Source: Lepturacanthus savala (lineage: Eukaryota > Chordata > Actinopteri > Scombriformes > Trichiuridae). From it: DNA of 64,000 nt. Positions 36,755 to 48,272 of this stretch are shown here, one piece after another. The stretch is taken from positions 7,404,848-7,468,847 of the forward strand of contig CM060471.1 in assembly GCA_030544235.1 (NCBI GenBank). The letters are read 5' to 3'. Made by a program: the position numbers and the translations under genes. The notes under the pieces are model-generated. The model searched no databases, was not told the origin of the DNA, and saw only the letters and a list, made by a program, of their open reading frames with translations. Position 1 is the first letter of the stretch; each line of letters begins with the position of its first letter.

Positions 36755-37655
36755 ACTGTGAAGAAACAAATGGATTATGCTCAGAGTTAAAGAGTGTAAC
36801 AGGAGCTCTGTGTCTGTGAGGTTGTACTTGGGTATAGTGGGGTTTTTAGACTAATGCTGAAGATAGATTTACAATGTTAGCTTTACCCAGAGAGCACCGA
36901 GGCCAGTGATCAGTCTTCTATCTGACGTGTGTGTACAGCAGCAGAACCAACATGTGAATGCATTTCCAAAACTATTAGGATCACGCTCAGCTGATTCGCC
37001 ATTAGAGTCATCACAGTAGTATGACAGACAAAAGAGCAGAGTTCTGTTGAAGAAACAACCCAGATTTGATAATCCTACCGCAGTGTGATGGGGTAGCTCG
37101 CCATCAAAGGAATCCAAAGACAAGGGTTAAAAAAAAGAATCTGACCGATGAGTTGTGGGGTAGTGAAGGGCAACCAAGAGTCCAGGGTGCGGTATTTGAA
37201 TAAATCTATGATAGCATATGTATAAATTAATCTGACAACCAACCAGTAATATCAAACATGTATTAGCATCGGGATTAAGAAAAATCTTTTCTGGGGCCAT
37301 AGTAGTGTTGCAGATTTTATGTTGATCTCTTTTTTAAGCGTTTAAATGTTTAAACGGAGCCACACAATTTGTTCCAAATGACAGCACCTGAGCAGAATCA
37401 GGATATGATGGGAGAGCTGTGGTCTTGGGGTTGCACTTCTCATTCAACTACCAACATTCCATTCACAGGAAGAAGCCACTAAAACAATCATTGTGCAAAT
37501 TTCATGTCCTCTCCCATTTATCCTGTTCACAGATAAAAATAATCCTAGCATTAGAAAGCCTATAAGAGAGAGGATTTTTAATTTAATAAAAAAATAATTC
37601 CCTGTGGTCTGTATGTAAATGAAACAAAAGAAACCTCCAATAAACTTATAAAACT
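36755..37655. other. No gene recognised
   Basis: Unique-looking sequence; no coding region or repeat end recognised. Confidence 0.5.
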
Positions 37656-38140
37656 GTGGACTCCTAAACATTAGGTCAATAGCATCTAAATCTCTGCTGG
37701 TAAATGATTTGTTCGGTGATTATAAATTGGATATTTTAGCACTAACAGAAACTTGGCTCCAGCAGGATGAGTATGTGAGTCTCAATGAATCCACTCCACC
37801 TAGTCATATTAACTTTCATACAGCTAGAAGCACTGGTCAAGGTGGAGGAATTGCAGTCATCTCTCACTCTAGTTTAGGTGTTAGTCCCAAAAATAATCAC
37901 AAGTATCAGTCATTTGAAATTTTACTTTTATAAATGACTGATTCTAGCCAGACAAACAAAAAACAACCCTATTTGTAGTTGTTTATCACCCTCCTTGTCC
38001 TTATTCTGTATTTTTAGCAGAATTCTCTACATTTCTGTCCAGTATAATGTTAAGCTTTGACAAAATTGTAATTGTAGGTGACTTTAACATACAGTCACAA
38101 GCACACCTTGGATCTGGTTTTAATTCATGGGATTGAGATT
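37656..38140 (+). pseudogene. L2-type LINE endonuclease remnant
   Basis: From 37658 the frame reads GLLNIRSIASKSLLVNDLFG then DYKLDILALTETWLQ, and later RSTGQGGGIAVISHSSLG. This is the start of the APE-type endonuclease of L2-group LINEs, with its 'LTETWL' metal-binding Glu region. Stops and frameshifts follow near 37931-37975. Another frame then gives VVYHPPCPYSVFLAEF and IVIVGDFNI, the 'Y.PP' and 'GDFN' motifs. The copy is frameshifted and loses recognisable similarity after about 38140. No function expected. Confidence 0.75.
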
Positions 38141-39667
38141 AGTAACCTTGTTTAGTGACCTCAGATCGCTCTTTCAGATATGTGATTGTTGCCGTACACC
38201 TGCACCAGAACAGTACATTTTCCTTCTCAATCCAAACAAGCAGCAAAAAAAAAAACAAAACAAAAAAACCCCCTCTTCTTAAATTTGATACCATATACAG
38301 AGTTTGACACAACAAAAACACCAGACAAAATAACATGTAACACAAACAGTTGTAACTAGCTCTTTCCTTTATATGTAATGATGATAAACAATGAAAACAT
38401 TTCTATGAGGAATTCATCTCACTCTTCCTAAAATGTTTTATGACAAATACGTAACCTACACCTTTTTCTCCCTTTCTGCTTTCTGATTCAACATCTGAGT
38501 CTGGCTACAAACAGACTCCTCAGCTTTCAAAATAAAAAAGAACGTAGGTGAAGAAGTGTAGGTGACTCAGTGTCTCTGGCAACTTATGATAAATAAAATG
38601 ATACATTTATATATGGAAAAGTCTCCAGGGCCCGGTCTATTGTCCCTACAGAGTCTTTGGTTTGCTCTCACAACACAACATTATAGCTCAGATAACATTA
38701 TAAAGACTGGAATGGAGGAATTTTGTGTGGGAACCCAGAAAAGACAGAAAAAAAATCACAGATCTCAATGTTACTTTGTCTATGTTGAGTTCAGGGTGTT
38801 GATTATGACTTAATATATCTACAATAGAAAGTCAAGATTTTATTTTTTGTGTTTTAATACAATGTGAATGGTTTTAAGATGACAGGCACTACCCAGCGCT
38901 GTGGGGTCATGTGATTAATAGAACATAATAATAGATTTTCACAAAAAGAGGTGAGTGAACTGGCACCAGCTTCAGATTTTAAAAGGTTTTGGCTTTCTGA
39001 TATTTTTACCAAACATCAAATTCCACATAATATTGAGATCAGAATGAGATAATGAATGGGGTTAATTGCAAACATTGCACCTGCAATAATGAAAACACAA
39101 GGACTCCGGATAAAGATTTTACTATCAAATCATCGTGGACAGAAAAATGCATTTCCACATCACTTTAAAAGAAGCCTTGTAGTAGAGTGACCAGCCAGTT
39201 AATCAGTTTAGGTCATCAGTGGTGTTTTACAGTTCTTGGAATTCCTAGAAAGTCAAATATTTTTTTTTACTTTTATCTTGAGTTAAAGGACATAAATTGT
39301 AGCTAATTATTCATCAAAAAATTTAAAATTTTCAGAATTTGAAACGGCATGATAATAATTGACATGACATGAAAACATAGACTTAGACTCTATGAAAGTC
39401 TAAAATCTTCCATCTAAATGGACTAAAAGTGAAAAATGATTTTTACATAATGTAGGCATTTGTGGATGGCAAAATTATGGACTTAGACTATTAAATCATC
39501 TTTCTAAGTTGATGAAAAGTAAAAATTATAGCCATTTCCACTCCAAACCTCCATAAATCGATTGTCCCCGTAGCAATGTGGGATGATAAATCCATTTTAC
39601 TTTACTGCAGTCTCAGCTTAGAATAAAGTAGTGACTGTACAATAGACTAGTAACATAATGAAGCTCT
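38141..39667. other. No gene recognised
   Basis: May contain further decayed LINE sequence just after 38140. Around 39375-39530, acttagact...aaagt(g)aaaaat(g/t)at motifs recur about 100 bp apart as a weak direct repeat. Confidence 0.45.
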
Positions 39668-40003
39668 ATAAAGCCGAGTTTATACTTCTACACCATAGGC
39701 TGACCACACCTCCAAAAACTACATTTATGTTTTCTGTTGACACAAACCACAAAGGCTGTGATTGGTGCCACTCAGAACTTCATTTGCTGCAATTGCCATT
39801 TCTGGTATATCACTCTGCTACCCCTCCATTTTTAAAGCATTTGTACTTCATGAAGGATAATGGACCAAGCAGATGAAAGAATCATTGAAGGTGTCAGATT
39901 TGCAGTGAATTGCAGAGTGACACATACCCCCAATGCAGGAGGGCCCAAGGTCTGCGTCACATTGACGGCATAGCTACATACGCAGAACCATAAACTAGGC
40001 TTA
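39668..40003. mobile_element. Harbinger-type MITE
   Basis: The left end aaagccgagtttatacttct and the right end on the minus strand, taagcctagtttatggttct, are inverted repeats. They match the 'GTTTATACTTCTGCGTC' termini known from fish PIF/Harbinger and ISL2EU elements. About 336 bp, without transposase. Target duplication unclear. Confidence 0.6.
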
Positions 40004-40173
40004 AGGCCCCAACTGCATGAATCTAGATTTTTTTTTTTATCCTTTTTATCCACACAATTTTCTATCCAATCCGGCCTCTGTATCACACCAACATAGCACC
40101 TATCTGGTCTTATCTTATCACTGACCATTTTTTGGATTTGTAACATCAAAGCACAACTCGTGCATGCTCACAG

Positions 40174-40380
40174 ATGGCGGACATGTCTCAGCTTTTTTTA
40201 TTTGCAGCTTTACAGCTGAATTTAAGATTACAGCATGAAGTACAAGCCAAAATCTCAGACAGACAAAAGCCTGCACCCTGGATTTGGCTACTTGATGGTC
40301 CACAGCCTCCACTATTTGAAGTCTATGTTTTTGAATCACTACCACATTATACTGCACCACTAAAGGTGAACAACACATAA
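40174..40380 (+). CDS. Open frame of unknown nature
   Basis: A 68-codon frame starts in a Kozak-like context (cagatggcggacatg). It begins MADMSQLFLFAALQLNLRLQ and ends PHYTAPLKVNNT. It lies 170 bp after the Harbinger-type MITE. 'MAD...' starts are common in Harbinger accessory and transposase proteins, so a transposon exon is possible, but no conserved domain is seen. Probably not a functional gene. Confidence 0.15.
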   Translation: MADMSQLFLFAALQLNLRLQHEVQAKISDRQKPAPWIWLLDGPQPPLFEVYVFESLPHYTAPLKVNNT

Positions 40381-40784
40381 ACCACACAACGCAGCAGGAG
40401 CAGTGCAGCAGCAGCTGTTTAGTGAAAGCCAAGCAGGAACAACAACAACACCCCGACCGACTGTGACGCACAGTTACTATGACAACTACAAACTATAAAT
40501 ACTGTCAATTCAATTACTTACTTTTACACAGGTACACAAAATTTTACTTATCTGGCTTGGTATAGTATTGCAGACTTTTGGCAGATGGTAATTGTGTTAA
40601 GGTCTCCTTGAAGTCCAAGAAATTAGCAGTTTGGATCAGTGTGTGGAAGGAGATTTGTTAACCGGTGGACAAAAAATAAAAAAGCATTTAGACTAACATA
40701 TCTGGGGCTACAGTTCAGTCCACAGTTTGCTGAAGTACACATAACATATCCCACCACTCTGTGCCTTAATCTTATTACCTGACC

Positions 40785-40955
40785 CTCATCCTGTTATGTA
40801 ACATAATCAATTAACACTGTTGGTCCGTCGCATTGTAATTGGTACATATTAATCCTGTTGGTTGCCCCACCCGCCTTGGCTCTGTGGCCTATGATTACAA
40901 CACTTTGATCATCGCTCATTAGCACCACAGAGAATACATGATGATTATGTTTTGG
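40785..40955. promoter_or_regulatory. Candidate conserved noncoding element
   Basis: A dense, unique-looking stretch with aatcaattaacac, gcattgtaattgg and tgattacaacactttgatca, that is, several homeodomain-type TAAT/ATTA cores and a TCF-like ctttgatca. Composition and motifs only; conservation was not tested. Confidence 0.3.
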
Positions 40956-40968
40956 AAATCACACAGAC

Positions 40969-40982
40969 AGAGAGAGAGACAC

Positions 40983-41045
<63 letters not shown>

Positions 41046-41052
41046 AAGAAAG
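40969..41052. repeat. (GA)n microsatellite
   Basis: About 84 bp of GA repeats with aaag interruptions. Confidence 0.95.
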
Positions 41053-41602
41053 AAATCACTCTAGGTGGATTAGTGTAGGACAGCAGGAGATTTGCTGTTT
41101 ACCTTTATAAATCTCTTCTGTATTCCAGCCTGAACAATGATGCAAATTCAGTTTTTGTCCAGATGGCATTTGTTGGAGTTGTCATACAGACCACAGACCC
41201 TCCAGACTAATTTCTTTGATGTCAGCGAACGGAATGAGACAATTTCCTGTCTGCACTTCCTCTAGCCACATTTAAAGTGTGTTTACGCTGCTCTCCCAAA
41301 AGCACTGAGGTGTTTTTTTGCAGGTCCCCCATTGTGTTCTCTTAATGGTCATGATAGCATAACTTACCGGCAAAATGCTGCATTCTGCCACTTCAGCTTG
41401 AACCTCAGAGATAAAAAGAAATGCTAAACCTGCCATGTGAATACCTGACCTGTCATGTAGCTTTAGAAGCTCTCAGCTTGTCAGGAACACAATTATACAC
41501 CAAAAAAACCTTGTGCGGCAATATCTGCTGCCTTTAGAAGTGAAGGTGGAGAGATCGGATTCTGTCTATATTTTATACATCATCAAATATTATTCACAAA
41601 CC

Positions 41603-41640
<38 letters not shown>

Positions 41641-42492
41641 GCTTTCAGGGCACAGTCAAGCAGTCTTTACAACAGCTGCCAGGCTTTTTGGACCTGGCTC
41701 AGTGCGGTTACAGTCCCAGTCGCCTCTGCATCTATTGAAAACTACATAAAAGATGAATTTTTAATATTTCAAAAGTTGCAGGGCCACCTCGCTTTCACTG
41801 AAGGCCATTCGTATAAAGCATAGACATATCATTATACCATGAGGCAATCACCAAGAATATAAAAACAGATTTGAAAAAAAAAGGGTGTACGGCTTGAAAA
41901 TAGAAAACAGTTTATACTGCAGAAAGGAAGCATATCTAAGTCCTATGACCCTTGGTGTGATTTTGCAGGTATATAAATAAGAGGACACGTGCAACCGCAC
42001 CAGCAGATCTGTGATGCAGTACACAGTGGGGCTTTAGGCTAATATTTGCATGTTCAAGATCTTAGTTTGCATATTTTGCAATTAACCACATAAAGGTAGA
42101 AAACTATAGTCCTGAGGAAGGAAATTTTGACCAGACTACAGGAATGGCAGAGGATGACTGAAGTTATTATAATTGATTCTGGGGGCAACATGAATGTATT
42201 GTATATAAGAGATTCCATGGCAAACCACTGTTTCAGATTTCATGTCTATTAAACATATGGGCTAGATGGGACCTGCTACATCTGCTCGAAGGTTACTATC
42301 AACCCATTGAAATAGGGCAAAAATATGTTGCTACACTACATTATACTACACGCTATGCTGTTATACAGTAACAATGTTTAGTAGTGTGGTATCGCTGTGG
42401 TTAAGGTCTGGTTAAATCTAACTGGACCTTAAAACTACACACCACGCACACCACAAAACTACTCTGTTAGATTTAGGAAAAGATCAAGATTT
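41053..42492. other. No gene recognised; (CA)n at 41605-41636
   Basis: The 41100-41480 part is unique-looking, with a dense mix of short motifs. A 32-bp CA run follows. No gene recognised. Confidence 0.5.
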
Positions 42493-42760
42493 GGGTTAAA
42501 ATGATCACATCAAATGTGGTTAAACATGACAACCATTGCTTAAAATGTGGTAAAAATGTCCCGACGATGTGGTGAAATTGTCCTGATGGTATGGTAAAAA
42601 TGTGCAGACGTTCAGTAAGTGCCAACATTCAGATGAAAATGTCCCGACGTTAAAAGGTGTTCTGATGTTAGGGTAATAATGTGCTGACATTAAAGTAAAA
42701 TTTTCCCAACATTGCCAATGTCATTACGGTAGAAGTGTCCTGATGTTACTTCTGGTTAAT
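42493..42760 (+). repeat. Degenerate 22-bp minisatellite
   Basis: Successive units of about 22 bp follow the pattern ggtaaaaatgtcc(c/t)gacgtt. Examples are tggtaaaaatgtcccgacga, tggtgaaattgtcctgatgg, tggtaaaaatgtgcagacgt and gggtaataatgtgctgacat. Some units are shortened to 13-18 bp. About ten units can be followed. Confidence 0.75.
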
Positions 42761-43999
42761 GTCTGGTTAAACCTGAAGAAAACTGTAGTCTTGAACAGTT
42801 GTCTACTGCTGCTTTTGCAGCATTTTCCTATCTATCCATCGTCCCTACCTGCAAGGATGTGACCTTATATAAAGATCATCTGACTTATGTCAATTCCACG
42901 GGTCAGGTTCCACAATTTCTGAACCTATAACATGTGTAGGAAGTCCCATTTAACCCATACATGAGGCTGATAATCACTGGTAACTCAAATTCAGCATCCA
43001 AAACAGGTGGGCACTAGTTGTCAAGTCATTTTATTCTGAACCAGAAATGTCAACCTGGTTGTGGTGCTGATGTCGTTGTTAAATTAAAAGTCAGGGGTTA
43101 GGATTTATCCAATAATTCAGCACTATACTATATCTGCTGTGTTAGAGACACATGGTGACTACAACCACTTGCAGCAGGTCAGAACGTTATCTGCTGTTCA
43201 CATGGACGTTTGCTCCCTGTGGTCATTTCATTACTCTGTGAAGCACCTGTCACTTTCTGCAACAAAATATTACCTGGAATTGAATTTTTCGCCACCCGCG
43301 CTACAGGTTAACCATGCAGCTCTGAAACCCTTCAGGGCGGATATTAAAGACCCTGTATGCCCACAGGTGTTTAAACTTATTCTGGTTTCTTCTCAGTTTA
43401 GTGGAACAGAGATGGAAGTTTGCTGATGTCACCAAACCCCAATTATTTAACACCAGAACCCAAAGGGTTTGTATTTGAATATATAGCCTATAGCTCTGTT
43501 AATTATTACGCACATGCCACACAAAGTCCTTGACTTTATGCTTTAAAATATATACTAGGGTAGAATATTATATAGGAAAAAAACAACCACATTAATAATT
43601 TATAGAAAATAATGCCAGTGGGTCATTTTGACCTCCATAGATTTACAGTGTTTCAAGGTTTGAGTGTTAAAAGAATCATAACCAAGGTGTGAACTGTAAA
43701 TGAGGACCTCGCTTTAATCAACCTGAATAATTGAAAATACCTTTAGGGGTTGTGCGGTGGATGTGTGGGCTTCAGGCAGCTTTTCCTGCAACTCAGTCGA
43801 TGTACAAACAGCTCAGGGCAAAGGTTTCAACCCAGTAAATTATGTTAGAAAAAAAAAAAAAAAGCAAAAGAGGACTGGAACTAAACCTTGTGTTTAACAA
43901 AGTGAACTGTGATTTGAGGAAAACGGAAAAGGGAAATGGCTGAGAAGAAAAAGAATCCAAAATCCTTGTAAGGATCAAGTTATATTTTCAAGGACTGCA
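42761..43999. other. No gene recognised
   Basis: Unique-looking sequence with an A-run at about 43849-43863. No conserved protein in the open frames. Confidence 0.5.
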
Positions 44000-45120
44000 T
44001 TCTTCCACTTATGTAACATCACTTAAATGAGACGCATTGTCTCTCAAGCGGATGCAGAAAAACTAGTCCACGCATTTGTTACTTCCAGGCTGGACTATTG
44101 TAACTCTTTGTTATCAGGCTGCTCCAATAAGTCTCTTAGGACTCTGCAGCTAATTCAGAATGCTGCTGCACACGTTCTGACAGGAACCAAGATCAGAGAT
44201 CACATCTCTCCCATTCTGGCCTCCTTACATTGGCTACCTATTAAATCTAGAATAGAATTTAAGATTCTTCTCCTTACATTCAAAACTCTCCATGGTCAGG
44301 CACCATCATATATTAAAGAGCTCAACACCTTACTACCCCTCTAGAACACTGTGCTCTCAGGATGCTGGGCTCCTTGTGGTTCCAGAGCTTTCAGTTATCA
44401 AGCTCCTCTTCTGTGGATCAAACTACCACTCTGGGTTCGGGAGGCAGACACGGTTATCACTTTTAAGAGTAGACTCAAGACTTTCCTTTTTGATAAAGCT
44501 TATAGCTAGGGCTGGCTCTGGTCATCCCTTAGTTATGCTGCCATAGGATTAGACTGCTGGGGGACTCCTCTCTCTCTCTCTCTCCCTCTCTCTCGCTCTC
44601 TCTTTCTCTCCACCTCCATCTGTGGACTTACATGTCCACAGATGGATGTTACTAACGAAACTCCCCGGAGTTTCTGTGCTATATCATCCAGCAGGTTCTC
44701 ATGGATCGTGGCTGCTGCTGTGATCCTGCACGATGTCCACCACACATTTATTACTGGGAGTGGCTACTGCTTCAGTTCAGCCGCATGAGGCCCAATGATG
44801 ACGACTCCTGATGCAACTCATCAAGGCCCCCCTGATTCTCTACAGACTGAATAATTTTTACATCTCACAGACTGATAAATCATCATCAGATGCATGTCCT
44901 GTCCTGGTTCATCTATAGCCTGTCCGTCCATGGGAGTGGATCTCTCCTTCACTGTGGTTCTCCCTGAGGTTTCTCCTTTCTCCCACTGGGTTTTGGAGTT
45001 TTTCTTTGCCGTGAAGGAGGGTCTAAGGACGGGGGATGTCTGGGTCACTGACTGAATTTTGTGAAGCCCAGTGAGGAAACTGTGTTGTGATGTTGGGCTA
45101 TAAATAAAAATTGAATTGGA
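44000..45120 (+). mobile_element. L2-type LINE 3' end
   Basis: 5'-truncated LINE. 44000-44344 encodes FFHLCNIT, then VSQADAEKLVHAFVTSRLDY, CNSLLSG, QLIQNAA and ILASLHWLPIKSRIEFKILL, the conserved region after the RT domain of L2 elements, interrupted by a stop after FFHLCNIT. Two more frames carry its continuation: SRTLCSQDAGLLVVPE, then SYQAPLLWIKLPLWVREADT and FKSRLKTFLFDKAYS with a stop at about 44508. So at least two frameshifts are present. The 3' UTR follows, with a CT-rich tract at 44565-44608, tctccctgaggtttctcc and a terminal ttgggctataaataaaaatt. Confidence 0.85.
44565..44608. repeat. (CT)n tract in LINE 3' UTR
   Basis: About 44 bp of imperfect CT repeats. Confidence 0.9.
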
Positions 45121-45718
45121 TTATATTCCAATCACTAGACAACAATGCTTTTTTGAGGAATTGTTTTGAAAGATATTCAAATCATAATTACCATTAAAGG
45201 TTGAAATCCCATAGATTTAAGTATCAAAGCGCTATCCTGCAGCAAAACTCTTTTTACATTGTAAAGCTCCATGTCTTCTCCTCCTCATGTTGCTTCCCAG
45301 TGCTTTTGTTACAATGCATAGCTCTGTTGTCCTGCTTCTTCCTGCACTGATCGTGTAGCCAACGTAACGAAAGTATTAGAACATCTCTCATATCACACCC
45401 AGAATAAACAGAAGACTCAAGTGCAGAACTATCAGGTTGCGAAGTTTATTCACAGAGCTGCAGTGAACAGGCAGCTATGACAATTATAAGACACACCACT
45501 CAATCTATGACTAACTAAGGTCCATTACTATTCTCACTCTATCAATCATCACAAACTAAACTAGAACAAAAAGCACTTCACCAAAATGGGGAGGAATATA
45601 TAATAAAATTTAACCAACCAAAATTTCATTCACCAAGGAGGAGAAAACACTCTGATTTTCCAAGAATAAACCTGCCTAACTTCACTGTCTTCTCTAGAAA
45701 CAAATCCACAAGGAAGAA
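45121..45718. other. No gene recognised; possible reversed LTR sequence
   Basis: From about 45400 (cagaataaacagaagactca, then a gcgaagtttattcacagagc string) the sequence resembles reversed fish LTR-type DNA, but no ends could be fixed. Confidence 0.35.
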
Positions 45719-45913
45719 AAACTCATTCATTCATCATCTATACCTGCTTATTCCTCATTAGGGTCGCAGGGGTCTGCTGGAGCCTATCCCAGCACGTTAC
45801 GGCGAGAGGCAGGGATACACCCCTGATGGTCGCCAGCCATTGTGGGGCACACACACCATTCACTCACACACTCACACCTATGGGCAATTTAGAGTCACCA
45901 ATTAACCTCAGCA
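45719..45913 (-). mobile_element. SINE 3' part, minus strand
   Basis: Matches the 3' two-thirds of the copy at 10619-10963 in reverse: tail tcattcattcatc, then ctgcttattcctcattag, gcctatcccagcac and ggcgagaggcaggg. It stops at cctcagcatg without the tRNA-like head, so it is 5'-truncated, and abuts a 62-bp segment duplicated at 49557. Confidence 0.8.
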
Positions 45914-45915
45914 TG

Positions 45916-45977
45916 AACAGGATTTTACTAAGACTAAGTTGTTGAAGGTCAGATTTATTGAGTTCTATGTCGTTGAC
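45916..45977 (+). repeat. 62-bp segment, inverted copy at 49557-49618
   Basis: Contains actaagactaagttgttgaa and tttattgagttctatgtc. The inverted copy differs at about two positions. Confidence 0.9.
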
Positions 45978-46057
45978 CTTCATAATATAACAATAGGTGC
46001 AGACCAGTGGTTGTTGGAATGGAAGGAAAATAAAACATGCTCTGCTGGTCAAAACAG

Positions 46058-46425
46058 GCAGTCAGTCATTTTCTATACCCGCTTATTCCTCATTCCTCAT
46101 CAGAGGGGTCTGCTGGAGCCTATCCCAGCGCATTACGGTGAGAGGCAGGGATACACCCCAGATGGTCGCCAGCCAATCGTGGGGCACACACACCATTCAC
46201 TCGCACACTCACACCTACGGGCAATTTAGAGTTACCAATTAACCGCAGCATTTTTTTGGACTGTGGGAAGAAGCTGGAGTACCCGGTGAAAACCCACACA
46301 GACACAGGGAGAACATGCAAACTCCACACAAAAAGGTCCCAGACCCAGGACCAAGGAGATCTTGAACCTGCGACCTTCTTGCTGTGAGGCAACAGTGCTA
46401 ACCCCTGTGCCACCATGTCAATGAC
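46058..46425 (-). mobile_element. SINE copy, minus strand
   Basis: Near-complete reversed copy: tail cagtcagtcatttt, body gcttattcctcattcctc and gggagaacatgcaaactcc, B-box region gaacctgcgacc and head ctgtgccaccatgtc. A small duplication (attcctcattcctca) lies near the tail. Confidence 0.85.
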
Positions 46426-48054
46426 AAGCTACCAGAAATAATCAGAACAGAAAACGATCCTGCAGAACAAAAAAGGCTATTAAGATTTAACTTAACTAAA
46501 TGTATAAGCTATGAAACTTACAAATCAAAGATGTCACAAAAACAAGACTCAGGGATGGGCTGTGGATTCAAGGCAGGCTTTGGTGCACAACGGTCAAGGA
46601 CGAACAAAGACACTTCGGCACAAGACAAGGGGAGACACAGTCTATAAATGTATGCAGGGTGTTTAGACTAAACAGACACAGGTGGGGGGATAACGAGAGG
46701 AAGGGTAAGTGACCTGATATGAGAGGAGAGTTAGGCTTTCAAAATAAAACAGGAAATACACTCAAGACAAAAACCCATACAAGACATACCTCAACTCTGT
46801 GACTTCTGAAACACCACACGCTAAGATGTTAGCTGGTTTAGCTGCTACTTTATTCCTCACGCTTACACAGGCTACTATGGCCATAGTCATCTTACGCCCA
46901 GCACTATCACCTAACAGAACAAAATCTGAACCTAAACTCATTTATTTAAAAACTGATATGTAGATTGAGATTCTCTCTTTCAACATAAATTGTAGTCTTT
47001 TTCTTACAATAACATGTCTCTCATCTCAATGTATGCCCATGTCTTACCCAATGTACATTTTGTCTATTAAGACTAAGTAACAGTTTTATGTCCATTACAC
47101 CCTCATTTGACCAAACATGAAAAATCTACTTAAGCTTCCACTTTTCTATAGGAATACATTATTCCTACTGGCACCACAGTAGTAAACACTAATGTACCAG
47201 CTGTTTTAATTGTTAAGAACCTCTAAAGGCTCTGATCATATACATATTTATTATCGCTGTTTGTTTTTTTTTATTTGTTTGTTCTGTTTTTAAAATATTT
47301 CTAATACAATTTCAACATCATTATCGCTCTGTTTAATCTTAATCAAAGGAATCATCTCTGGTGCTTCATCCTCCATCAAACCATGTCCTACTGTATTATA
47401 AAATTATGCACCATTAATACTAGAATAACTCAGACATGATGCCAACAGCCACAGTTTTCAGGTTCCTGACTCATCACATGTTGCAGTGTGATCCTGTCTC
47501 CAGTGCCAACAAGTGTTTCAAGATCTTTTATGAAAAGGAAACTGTGACTCTACCTAAACTAAACACATCTTTATTCACCACTGTTTGACAAATTGGTGTT
47601 TTTTGTCCTCAGCAGCAATGTGGATGATACAGAAATGTGTAAATAAACAGGTTTTGGCCGACCACAGGACAAGCTGGTCAAGCATATGTTTTGAGCAGCT
47701 CTGATCCATATCTCCTGTCCTTGTCATGACTTTGTGGAGACAGAACAAAAATGAATGAGGAATCAAATGAAAAACAGGATCACTCTTCCGTGCTATATTA
47801 CAATAAGGCCCAGTAAATAATACTGACAGGCTGCAGCTTTAGGACTCTTCTATTACACTAAAGATATGGAAATGGTTTGGCGTGATGCTCAGCAACAGAC
47901 CTCATGGTGTCAGCCAGTCTTATTATGCAAGACTTCTGTTTCTAGATGCAACTCTACAGCTTTGCAGTACAAAATAGAAAAATAAGATGGAGACAGTCTT
48001 CCACGTCTGGCAAAACACAAACAACCCTGAGCCCCCTGCTGAGCCCCTTAGACT
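46426..48054. other. No gene recognised; LTR-like sequence at 46530-46800
   Basis: From tgtcacaaaaacaagactca to cctcaactctgtgac the sequence has the character of reversed gypsy LTRs, including cagacacaggtggggggata and aaataaaacaggaaatacac. No matching target duplication was found. The remainder holds no recognised gene. Confidence 0.35.
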
Positions 48055-48272
48055 AGTCAGTCAGTCAGTCAGTCAGTCAGTCATCTTCTATACCGGCTTA
48101 TTCCTCATTAGAGTCACAGGGGTCTGCTGGAGCCAATCCCAGCACATTACAGGTGAGAGGCAGGGATACACCCCAGATGGTCGCCACCCTATCGTGGGGC
48201 ACACACACCATTCATTCACACACTCACACCTATGGGCAATTTAGAGTCTCCAATTAACCTGAGCATGTTTTT
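48055..48272 (-). mobile_element. SINE 3' part, minus strand
   Basis: Starts with a (CAGT)n tail at 48055-48083, then cttctataccggcttattcc, ggagccaatcccagcac and caccattcattcacacac, and stops at cctgagcatgtttttgg. 5'-truncated reversed copy. Confidence 0.85.

Noticed and set aside
36542..36790. Open frame with Thr, Glu, Asn and Gly runs
   Set aside because: Produced by the exact 43-bp duplication of simple repeats read in shifting frames.
42493..42760. CRISPR-like array
   Set aside because: The short repeats are contiguous and degenerate with no unique spacers, in a vertebrate-like context.
43139..43426. 95-codon open frame on the plus strand
   Set aside because: No recognisable homology or gene signals; surrounded by noncoding DNA.
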